Made by a program: the position numbers and the translations under genes. From Acanthamoeba lenticulata (Eukaryota > Discosea > Longamoebia > Acanthamoebidae): DNA of 21,274 bases. The DNA is taken from positions 1 to 21,274 of the forward strand of contig NAVB01000723.1 in assembly GCA_002179805.1 (NCBI GenBank), read 5' to 3'. How positions within the stretch are numbered: the stretch's first letter is position 1; every line of letters begins with the position of its first letter. The notes beneath the pieces are model-generated. The model saw nothing but the letters and a program-made list of their open reading frames with translations, was not told where the DNA came from and ran no database searches. Below, piece by piece: positions 1-8,500 of this stretch.

Positions 1-138
1 TGCGGTCTTGACCGTGCTGGCGGGCAGGTGGCGCATGTGGCCATGACGCGAACAGCGTTTGAGGTCAGGGACCGAGAGCGCAAGGGCCAGATCGTTTTCA
101 ACTTTGATCAGCTGTTGGAGTTCTCTGCGTCCATATGA
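1..138 (+). CDS. 3' end of an unknown protein gene (partial)
   Basis: An open frame enters from the left edge and stops at TGA 136-138, giving 45 C-terminal residues that end in FNFDQLLEFSASI. The stretch is moderately charged (EVRDRERKGQ) and looks like ordinary coding sequence, but no family is recognised and no domain is visible. A polyadenylation-like AATAAA lies at 163-168, about 25 nt after the stop, which fits a real gene end. An AT-rich spacer of 55 bp separates it from the 3' end of the convergent F-box/ankyrin pseudogene. The reading frame could also be the last exon of a longer gene; the start is outside the window. Confidence 0.4.
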   Translation, partial: CGLDRAGGQVAHVAMTRTAFEVRDRERKGQIVFNFDQLLEFSASI

Positions 139-193
139 GCGCGCTGTCGGCTTGCGGGGAAGAATAAAAATATAAGAATTTAAAAATAAAATA

Positions 194-1066
194 CTAAAAC
201 GCCTCTTGAATTATTGGGCAGCCGTTGGCATGCGCCCATTCGTACACCGCCGTGTGGCCATTCTCAGCTGCCAGGACGCAGGTCCTCCGGTCCCACGGGC
301 AGCCGTGAGCGCGCAGCCACCGGAGCACGACGAGGTGGCCTTCTCTGGCCGCCGCAGCACAAGTGTTCTTGTCCCACGGGCAGCCATTGGCACGCGCCCA
401 CTGGACCACGCCCAGTCGTGGATGCGCAGCCACTGAAGCACGGCTAGACGGCCTTCTCTGGCCGTCGCTGTACAAATGATGTCCTTGTCCCACGGGCAGC
501 CGTTGGCACGCGCCCTCTGAAGCACCTCCAGGTGGCCTCTAATGGCCGCCACACTGCAGGTGTTCTCGTCCCACGGACAACTATTGGCTCGCGCCCACTG
601 GAGCACCTCCAGGCGGCCTGCCTGGGCCGCTTCTTTGCAGGTCCACTCGTTTCATGGGCAGCCGTTTTGACGCGCCCACTGGAGTACGTGCAGGTGCCCT
701 CCGCTGGCCGCTTGATTGCACACGGTCTTGTCCCATGGGCAGCCGTTTTGGTGAGCCCCACTGCAGCAGGGACAGCCTACCCTTACCCGCCACTTGCGCC
801 GCAAAGGGGTGATAAACTCCCTGACGGGTTGGCGCGGTCATGAGCTGCTTGGCGCGTGGTTGCAGGCCTTGAAGCAAGTGTTGCAGCGCGTGGCTCCACG
901 TGCGGCACACCGCACGGCAGGCCGGAAGGGAGGAAGGATCCATGAAGTGGAAGGTAAAGCTTACCTGTTCCACCATCAGGTCGCTAATGCCCACCTCTTC
1001 GGTTTCGCGAGAAGCAATGCTGGAAGAGGCAGAAGAAAGATGCACTACAGCCGATGCAGTTGCCAT
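194..1066 (-). pseudogene. Decayed F-box / ankyrin-type repeat protein
   Basis: The N-terminal frame starts at ATG 1066 and has an F-box-like segment (FHFMDPSSLPACRAVCRTW, about residues 40-58). F-boxes bind Skp1 in SCF ubiquitin ligases. It is followed by about seven 26-residue repeats of the type NGCPWD..TC..AA..GHLEVLQWARA, known from amoeba and giant-virus ankyrin proteins. The repeats fall in different frames. There is a one-base expansion in the C run at 756-759, an in-frame TGA at 652-654 (tgg to tga within an NGCPWD motif), and a frame-changing loss of about two thirds of a repeat near 410-420. The last intact part ends NGCPIIQEAF before the stop at 194-196. With three lesions a pseudogene is the simplest reading. 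Assembly errors or unusual splicing are alternatives, but no GT..AG pair neatly repairs the breaks. Confidence 0.75.
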
Positions 1067-1144
1067 CCTTTCTTCTGCTTCAAGTTTTTGGCTGCCGAGG
1101 TTACAAAACTACTAATTTTCTCTCTTTTCCCTCTCGTCCTCGAG

Positions 1145-1879
1145 ATGAACTACGCAGGACGGGTGCATGGGGGAGCTCAAAGCACGAGTGCTCTGCCTGC
1201 CGCACGAGAGCGACCACAGCCAACGACGAGCCACTCCACGTCTGCGTTGCCCCCTGTGACTGAGGATGGATTTGTCATGATCCCTGCCCTAAGTACGACA
1301 ACCGCTCCAACGTCACCTCGCGAGCAAGCCGTGGCTGTGGCGCGTTACGACTTCGAAGGGTTTGGTGGGCAGCTTTCCTTTAGGCGTGGAGACGAGATCG
1401 TTATTCTTCGACCCCTCCCGTCTCCTTCGTCGACTGCCTCAACTACACGACAGCCAAAGCCTTCCTCTTCGTGGTGTGTTGGCAAGCGTGCCATGGACGG
1501 CGTCACTGGTATCGTCTACCTGCCAGCATTGCGGCTTCCTTCCTCCTCGTCCTTCTCAATGCCCTCGCCGCCTTCCACACATGTCACTTCACCCACTGGG
1601 CCGCGACGAGGGCGCCTCTTCATCGAAGGCGTCAAAGAAGAGAAGAAGGACGAACCAAGGGACGAAGGCGGATGGGCAGCCTTCCTCGCTGACTGCCCGC
1701 CACCACAAAAGAAGAAAGCGAACTGCGGGCCACAAGTGACGGGGTTCGTGTTGGTGTTGCTTGTGATCCTGTTCGTGCTGGGCACCCGAGGCCACGCCGG
1801 GTGGGAGCTCGCCCTGTTGGGCTTCGTGCCCCGCCTGGCGGCCCTCTTCGATCGCCTCGTCCAGCGGCGCTTTCTTTGA
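1145..1879 (+). CDS. SH3-domain protein with C-terminal membrane anchor
   Basis: This single-exon frame encodes 244 aa. The first ATG after the divergent pseudogene (1145) was chosen; the frame is open further upstream, but that part overlaps the neighbour. Residues 60-130 form an SH3 domain: AVARYDFEG, then GQLSFRRGDEIVIL, then WCVGKR and GVTGIVYLPA, matching the ALYDY, GELSF.KGD, WW.G and G.FP.NYV blocks. The second Trp of the WW pair is Cys, and a Ser/Pro-rich insert lengthens the n-Src region. A charged Lys/Glu-rich linker follows (about 160-180), then a single hydrophobic helix at about 198-217 (VTGFVLVLLVILFVLGT) and a short basic tail ending VQRRFL. No signal peptide is visible, so a tail-anchored topology with the SH3 domain in the cytosol is inferred. 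SH3 domains bind proline-rich ligands; the partner is unknown. Confidence 0.75.
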   Translation: MNYAGRVHGGAQSTSALPAARERPQPTTSHSTSALPPVTEDGFVMIPALSTTTAPTSPREQAVAVARYDFEGFGGQLSFRRGDEIVILRPLPSPSSTASTTRQPKPSSSWCVGKRAMDGVTGIVYLPALRLPSSSSFSMPSPPSTHVTSPTGPRRGRLFIEGVKEEKKDEPRDEGGWAAFLADCPPPQKKKANCGPQVTGFVLVLLVILFVLGTRGHAGWELALLGFVPRLAALFDRLVQRRFL

Positions 1880-2007
1880 TGCGAATGAATGTATTTTTAC
1901 TGTTGTGTCTTCGTTCACACCCTCGAGCTCTTCATGGCTTGGACTTGTGGTTCAGCTTGATGATCTCTCGCACATTCGAGCTGCCGTCTTTGGTCCAAAG
2001 AACACTG

Positions 2008-3486
2008 TTAGTCTTTTGGGCAAATGGTGATGATGATGGTCGAGCGGCTCGTGCGCGTACCCTTGATGACCTTCTCCACAGTGGACTCGAGCAGGCCGTC
2101 CCGCTCGACCATCTCCTCGAGCTGTCGGCATCCGCCACCAACGGAGAAGTAGTAGCTCTTGGCCGCCACATAGCTGCGCAGATCAACGCACGAATGAGGA
2201 TGACGATGCCATCATCATCACCATCATGGGGTCAGGATGAGCGCACCAGACGCCGTGGGTTGGCTTCAAGCAGTGCTTGATGAGCGCAAACAGCCGCGGC
2301 AGGCTCTGCACGTTGTAGATCGTCTCTGCTGTGAGGATCACGTCGTAAGCCTGATGCGGGAGCACCTCCTGGTACACGACACAGGGCATGGGAGGCGTCA
2401 GCATCACGTTGAGTCGTACCGTCGCAACGCGACTACCAGCCATTGGAGCTCTCTGTGCAAAAAGAGCGCAGAGACACCGCACCGTGAGCAAGCCCCAGTC
2501 GCCCGCATAGAAGGCGATGCGGTCCATGGCCTCTGGGTCGTCCTCGACGACGTTGAGTCGAGCGTTGGGGATGGTGAGCAGCTCGAGCACCTCCGAGTTC
2601 TGCTCGCACGGGCATGTTTAGGTGGAGGAGCGGCGACCGTCCGGACGAGATATGTGACGGGTACGTAGTCCTGCAGGTCGACGTGCGCGCCCTGCTTCCA
2701 CATGTAGATACCCGGCACACCATGTCCGCAGCCCAGCTCGAGAACCCGCTTGCCGGCGTAGCTGACCTCATGGACCTTCTCGTTCTCCTGAAGGTGGGCC
2801 ACCAGGTCGGCCGCGCCCTCCCACAGCTTGAATCCGCCTGCATTGGGCGCGTTCATATTGAACTGATTATTGCAACTAGGCCGCAGCCAAGCAAGGTACC
2901 TTCGTAGACTCCTGGCGCCAGGTCGGAACTAGCGATGACCTCCGCCACTGAGAGTTGCTCGGGAGGTGAGCGAGTGTGGCACCTTTACTGGCCGTGGGCG
3001 AGAAGCTGGTGGTGGTTGTGCACAAGGTACCTTGACCAACCTCGTCCTTTTGCCGTTCAGCCATGATGTCCAAACACTCCTGCAGGGCCTGCGAGGGCAC
3101 CGTCCACTTGCGCACGACGGCATCACCCAAGGACAGCTCTTCCACCTGCCGGAACCCCACGCGTCATGACGCTGGGCGAACGCCGGGGGCGAGAGGAGCA
3201 GAACGCACGGAAGAGACTTTCTTGATGAGCTTGTGGAACATGGGATCTGTTTCGTCTGGGCGGACGCGCATAGGCGGTCGCAAGGGCTGAGCGACGGGGT
3301 CAGCAGCCTCGCCTCCGGAGACCGGAGCAGATGAGAAAGAATCCTCCAAGCCGGGCTTGGCCTGCAGATTTCCCTCCTCCGTCTGCTTCCCTGTTAGTGC
3401 CCTCTGCAAGCAAAACGCGCAAGGTCAGGCGGGCAACACACCAGCTCAAAGTTAAAGCGGAAGCCACCTCCGTCCCCACCGAACAT
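2008..3486 (-). CDS. METTL18: METTL18/HPM1-type protein-histidine N-methyltransferase
   Basis: The hand-built exon model is 3486-3442, 3403-3209, 3145-3031, 2947-2900, 2837-2665, 2599-2483, 2368-2247 and 2173-2008, giving a continuous frame of 326 aa. The N-terminus FRFNFEL resembles the family start. The diagnostic block SDLAPGVYEGGFKLWEG is assembled across an intron. It is followed by the SAM-binding motif VLELGCGHGVPGI, then LQDYNSEVL and TIPNARLN, GDW, YDVILTAETIYN and YVAAKSYYFSVGGG. Yeast Hpm1 and human METTL18 methylate a histidine of ribosomal protein uL3 using S-adenosylmethionine; that target is inferred here by homology. The first intron would be only 38 bp. The intron at 2369-2482 is 114 bp, open in frame and could be retained, but removing it restores family spacing. 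The gene is divergent from the small gene at 3820. Confidence 0.92.
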
Positions 3487-3819
3487 GTTTAGAAATAAAA
3501 ACTCGCGAAAATAAAATTGTATTTATTTTATTAAAAAAAATTCTTCGCAATAGATCAGCTGCGGAAGAGCTGGACCCGTGAATGTTTTTGATAGTGCACC
3601 ATAGTGAAACCCACCTCGCACCAAAGGAGGTAGAGACCAAGCACGTCTCGTGCCTTACTGTAGTAGAGGTGAGGACAGCGCAGAGGCAGAGGTGAAATTC
3701 AGAGGAGAACCTGCCCAGTCTTCCAACTCGCCACATGAGGGTCCACAAGGCCAAGATGGAAGACCACACACGCCACAACACTTTCCACCCCACGAACATA
3801 CACCTGCAACCACTTCACC
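3487..3819. promoter_or_regulatory. Divergent intergenic region, METTL18 / small gene
   Basis: These 333 bp separate two divergent start codons. An AT-rich block at about 3490-3545 (runs of A and T, including ATTTATTTTATT) lies directly upstream of the METTL18 start and stands out from the GC-rich surroundings. The right half (about 3600-3819) is probably 5' untranslated sequence of the small + gene. No clear TATA box could be assigned to either gene and no convincing coding sequence was seen. Confidence 0.4.
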
Positions 3820-4200
3820 ATGTCCGTTCACAAGAAGGCTCAGACTACGAGGACGCCTCTGCACGGCCCTGTGGGTGACGAGCGCCTGCACATCGATAGC
3901 GGGATGCCCGACAGGCGACCACTCAGCGCCCGCGGCGTGGGACACGCCGACAGCGACTTTCCAGATCGAGAGTATGAAGCGGGTAAGGGCAACCACATCC
4001 TCACAAAGCACGAAGTGGCCGCCAATCCGGCTGTGCCCGAACAGCGGTCATTGTCTTTCTTGCATCACGTGTTTAATTAAAATACTTCGTTTTCGTATGT
4101 GCGCAATGCAGGAGCTGCCGCGCCCAACCTGCATCCCTTGCCTGATGCACTGCTGCAGAGAGCCGCGAAGAAGGCCGACAAAGATGTAGCGCAACAATAA
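3820..4200 (+). CDS. Small unknown protein, two exons, 83 aa
   Basis: ATG 3820 has a good context (caccATGtc). Exon 1 is 3820-3982 and ends at a strong donor (g/gtaagg). Exon 2 is 4112-4200, after an acceptor at atgcag. The joined frame encodes 83 aa, starting MSVHKKAQTTRTPLHGPVGD and ending LLQRAAKKADKDVAQQ. It is hydrophilic and rich in charged residues and Ala/Pro, with no membrane segment, signal peptide or zinc motif, and the C-terminus may be helical. The stop codon TAA overlaps an AATAAA at 4196-4201, with a second at 4200-4205. Without splicing the frame would stop at 4080 after 86 aa; the splice is preferred because the donor is strong and the second exon reads as a natural protein tail. 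The family is not recognised. Confidence 0.55.
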
Positions 4201-4205
4201 ATAAA
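4196..4205 (+). terminator. Overlapping polyadenylation signals at the stop codon
   Basis: Two overlapping AATAAA hexamers (4196-4201 and 4200-4205) include the TAA stop (4198-4200) of the small upstream gene. They lie between convergent genes, so cleavage is expected within the roughly 200 bp before the eIF1A 3' end. Confidence 0.5.
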
Positions 4206-4402
4206 GAGACAAAGAAAATGAAGAGATTTAAGTTTTAGTGGGCAGCAAAGCCACCAGCGAATTACTTTTACATGGGGAGCTTGCCCACCGAGTAATTGGC
4301 GAGAGCCGTCGCTGAATGGCGATGAGGCCGACGCTGGCGCAACCGTCACCGAGAGCGCCAGCACACAGCTCATGTCGGACAAAGCAGATGGGAGGCCTAA
4401 GC

Positions 4403-4939
4403 CTACAAGCCATCAACTTCGTCATCAAGATTGGCAGCAGTGTTGCCTCGCTTGTTGAAGCCGGCACGGTGGTTGACAACCTCGTCCTCGCTGCTCTCCT
4501 CCTCAGAATCATCGTCATCATCGTCATCGTCATCATCGTCGTCAATGTCGTAGCCCTCGTCGCCGTTCTCAACCTCCTCGACGTCAAAGTTGGCCTTGTC
4601 GGCGGGGATTTCACCCCAGCGGGCCAGAAGACGAGCCTCATCCATGGTGTATTTGTGGATGATGTCGGCCTTGTCGTCCTGGTAGTCTCGCAGGCCAATG
4701 AGCACGAAGTCGTCCTTGTTAATCCACACCCGCTTCTTGAACTTGCCTCGCACGTGGGCCAGGCGGGTCTTGCCGTCGAAGCTGAACACCTCAACCCGAC
4801 AGTTTCCGAGCACCTTCTTCACCTGGGCGTACTCCTCGCCGAACACCTTGTAGCGGAGCTCACGCTTCTCCGCTTCTCCTCCCTTGGCTCTCTTTCCCTT
4901 CCTCTTGCCTTTACCTCCCTTTCCCTTATTCTTCGGCAT
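4403..4939 (-). CDS. EIF1A: Eukaryotic translation initiation factor 1A
   Basis: This intact single-exon gene encodes 178 aa. eIF1A binds the ribosomal A site of the 40S subunit and, with eIF1, promotes scanning and start-codon selection. The start [16 protein letters not shown] matches the basic N-terminal tail of the family. The OB-fold follows at about residues 28-100, with [38 protein letters not shown] and then [24 protein letters not shown]. The C-terminal tail is acidic as expected, but contains an uninterrupted run of 12 Asp (about residues 134-145) followed by SEEESSEDE. The extreme C-terminus, DLDDEV-like in other eukaryotes, is NLDDEVDGL here. The absence of introns contrasts with its neighbours. 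It is divergent from the RapGAP gene and convergent with the small gene on its left. Confidence 0.97.
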   Translation of the reverse strand: MPKNKGKGGKGKRKGKRAKGGEAEKRELRYKVFGEEYAQVKKVLGNCRVEVFSFDGKTRLAHVRGKFKKRVWINKDDFVLIGLRDYQDDKADIIHKYTMDEARLLARWGEIPADKANFDVEEVENGDEGYDIDDDDDDDDDDDDSEEESSEDEVVNHRAGFNKRGNTAANLDDEVDGL

Positions 4940-5524
4940 TGTGGCTAGTGCTTTTGTGCGCGCGGATGTAGAATCTGATCTGTGCGCGCCGGCGGAAGGG
5001 ATAAAAACAACGAAGCCAAGAACCAGAAGAAAAAGAAATCATTTCCAAGTTTTTTCTGCCCATTGTTCCTCCTTTTTACCAAGGACCCCTTTCCAACAAA
5101 GATTGCTTTGATCAATGCCGAAGCCTTTCAGAAGCTGCCTGGCTATGGCCCTTTCGCTGCAACATGAAGTTATGCAGGCACAATCTTGGCCAAGTGTGGA
5201 GGTTCCAGTGGTCTCCGAGACGCCCAAGGCTGGGTGTGCTGCTGTTGAGCGAATGGGAGCAAAAGCCAGACACCGCTTCCGCCAGTAACGTTGCGGGCGG
5301 CCAAGCCTTGCCAACTAAGGAAAGAGAACTCACGAGGACAGAAACCCTGCCCTCCACCCACCCACCCACCCCAGGTAGATTGTTGTGAGTGAGAGGTAGG
5401 GCTCTTCTCCTTCACTTCTTCGTCGTTAACGATCTGCCTTTCCACTCTTCTTTTTGGTTTGCTTTTCGTAGTGCTAATCGGTTGCCTCCAGACGATCCAT
5501 TCGTCTTTCAGCTCCTTCGTCGCC
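4940..5524. promoter_or_regulatory. Divergent intergenic region, eIF1A / RapGAP
   Basis: These 585 bp separate two divergent starts. The eIF1A side carries a pyrimidine-rich stretch on the coding strand. On the RapGAP side there may be a 5'-UTR intron, with donor around 5373 (ccccag/gtagat) and acceptor around 5490 (tgctaatcggttgcctccag), the latter with a branch-point-like ctaat. No convincing coding sequence, tRNA or TATA box was seen. Confidence 0.35.
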
Positions 5525-8500
5525 ATGGACTCGACTGATCTTGCCTGCATCGGTGATGATAACCTCAAGATGAGGGTGGAGGTTCGTGTGGAGCTTCTCC
5601 TTTGTCAGCAACAAGGCCAGTCTTTCTTACGTTCTCCTCTCACTCAGATTCGTCTCCCGGGAGCTGAACCAAAGCAGTTCACCTTCCCTCAGTACTATAC
5701 AGTGGATAAGGTCAAGGTGCGAACAAACTCCTCCATAATCTCCAGCATCCAAGTTATTGACACGATAGTGTCATGTCATTGTCATGTCTGTTTCGCAAAG
5801 ACCGAAATCTTCCGCCACACGCCCCCTCTGAACGAGTCCATGACCTTTGACTACTACCTCGGCTACGATGAAGAGGTACACTATGCCTCCTGATCCTGGC
5901 CCACCTCGAACCGTCTTGCCCCTTGATCTTCACCCGAAAGCCTGCAAGAGCTGTTTGCTGAGCCCTCGCTTCCAGACTGCAATCAAGGTCGAGTTTTCCA
6001 AGCTCATCAAGAGCCATCCTTCGATTGAGGCCAAGGCGACGGCAGACGAAGTGATACCCCTCTACCTCATCGCTCGCACCAACGCCGCCGCTGGCTCGCC
6101 GGACGCCAAGGTGCCGGTTCCTGGCATTCCTCCGCCTTGTCGCCCTGCCCTGTGGCCTCGCTCGTGGCGTGGGCACGAAGGAAGATCCTGACGAACAACA
6201 CACAAACGAACAGAAACAGCCATTTCGCATCAAGTTGACGTTCGGCCGGACAGAGGAACTGACAAGCCCCGCCACTACTCCGCGTAAGAGCAACTTGGCT
6301 GACGGGAGCACCTCCATTTTTTCCAAGCGTGGCATCTTTTCTGCTGGTGCTGCGCCCCATTCCTGGCCCATTGCTCGCTCCTCCCACAAGGGCTAAACCC
6401 TCTTGTTGCAGTTGGCCCCACAGAAGAGAGCGTGGTGAGCCCAGGCCGAGCTCGGTCCGGCAAAGCGTACATCTTCCCGACGCCGCGCGCAGTCCGCGAC
6501 GCGGCGCTGACGCACGCGATGAATGTCGCCACGCAGGACGACACGGCCACCGGCAGCGGAGCAATCGCCCTCCAAAACAGAGGAGGTTGAGGCCATAGAG
6601 AACCCGGAGGACTACGAGGAGACCAAGGACGGACGGATTCGACGTACTCAATCGTTTGGCGAGCGGCTCAGCCAGATCAAGGCCCTAAAGCAACAGCTGG
6701 GCTCGAGTGCGAGTGACGCCGACGTCAAAAAGCAGGCACCGAGCAGCAAAGGAGTTAACACACGTGCGTTCCTCTTGTTCCTTTCCTCGCCTGAGGATTG
6801 CATCAGCTCACACGCGCTGTCTGCTCAGCTGAGGCCGTGCGGCGAACCGGTAGCGGAGATGCGCCGGCGAAGAAGGGCCACCGAAGGACACGTTCAACGG
6901 GCTTCATCGTTTCCGAGATCATCAAGCGCGCCACCAACGACGACGTGCCCAGGTAGCCACGCATCCATCAAAGTTTGCTTCATGGCTGGGTTGAGTTACT
7001 GACGTCACGATTGTTATAAAGGGCCGGCGTGGTTTCACAAGCCATCGTCCCCGTGGCCGCGACGGATGAGGACACCGACGGCCAAAAGGCATCGAAGCGC
7101 GGCGTCATTTCGGCTCGGTTCGGCCTCACGCTCTCCCTCTCTCAGTCCGTCGCAACGAGGGGCGGCGTCGACGGCTCACTTGGCGAGTGTCTAGGGTCCG
7201 GGCGGCGCACCAGATCTTCCGGGCGACCACGCAGCCGCAGCTGGGCAAGGAGTTCATGGAGCCCTTCCCGCCGAAGCGGATCCCGTTGCTGGAGGAGGAG
7301 GTGCTTATGCCTTCGAAGGCCGAGCTTACCCTGTCTTGCCTATCACGATGGCGGTCCCTTTTTCTGACGTCTTGTGTTTGCGTGTGTGCATCGCGTGAAG
7401 GAGCAAATTGGCAACTCGTTGGTGAACGTGGTGGACGGCTACCTGGTCGAGACGGGCAGACGCACAGGCGTCACGCCCGAGCTGACCGAGCTCACAATGT
7501 ACAATCCAGACTTAAGTTATACGTGGTATGTAGACTATTTCAAGGGGAAAGGTACGTCTCGACAGTGGCCTCCATCACCCAATCCTCCTTCCTTCCTATC
7601 CTCCTTTGTGTGGGTGGGCGCTCATACGAAGACACCACAACCAACCACCAATTTCAGAACACGAAAACTACATCGGTTCGGACCCAGAATTTGGCACCGT
7701 GGTGGTGTCCATAATCCACGAGCAAGACGAGAAGAACAAACACATCCGGGCCATCATCCGGACAAAACACGTACGCGATCTTACTTGTATGCGGCCCCCG
7801 TCTCTCGTTTCAACCGCTCACAAACCTTGGTCGATGATCGACGTCGCGTCGAGCAACAGTGTGACATTACGAGCCTCGTGCCCAAGGCCGACTTTGGCAA
7901 CAACACGTTCAAGAAGACGTCGGTGAGGGAGATTGTGCGGGCGGCCTCCCCCGCGTTGGCCGATAGGATCCCCAAGATCAACTACAAGCTGATCAAGAAC
8001 CCGGCCTTGCACGCAGAGCTCGAAAATTTTGAAACAAAACAGGTGCGCCGCGCCTTCTTCTCCAACCATCCTCGTCCTCCTCTCGTCCTCCTCCTGGTGA
8101 GGGTGATGAACTCATCACGCGTGGGGGTGTGGGCGAGGCTAGGTGATCAAGAACTACAAGATCGGTGTGTTGTATTGTAAAGATGGTCAAACTCAGGAGG
8201 ATGAGATGTTTTGCAACGGTAGCGTAACGATGCGTGTTGGTCATGAGCTCAATGTTACCAATCTCACCAACGTTGCGTCCGTTCTTGTTGTGTTTGTGCG
8301 TTCGTTGGCCCAACAGAGCACGGGAGCGAGGCGTTCGAGTCCTTCCTGGACTTTTTGGGCGACCGGATCGAACTGAGCGGCTGGAAGAAGTACCGGGCGG
8401 GGCTCGATGTAAATGGCGGCACGACGGGCACGCACTCGGTGCACACCCACTGGGGAGTCGGCGAGATCATGTTCCACGTCTCCACGCTCCTGCCCTTCAC

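Noticed and set aside
291..760. Regular 78-bp spaced repeats resembling a repeat array
   Set aside because: The period is 26 codons and matches ankyrin-type protein repeats. There are no unique spacers, so it is not a CRISPR array.
794..1144. N-terminal extension of the SH3 protein frame
   Set aside because: It overlaps the antisense F-box/ankyrin pseudogene and has no natural composition. The ATG at 1145 gives a complete domain protein.
4316..4948. + strand 210-aa hydrophobic frame
   Set aside because: It lies exactly antisense to eIF1A. Its Val/Ile runs are the reverse complement of the Asp run.
7374..8180. 268-aa continuous + frame across the RapGAP region
   Set aside because: It alternates between exon and intron sequence; RapGAP motifs appear only in part of it, and the spliced model explains them all.
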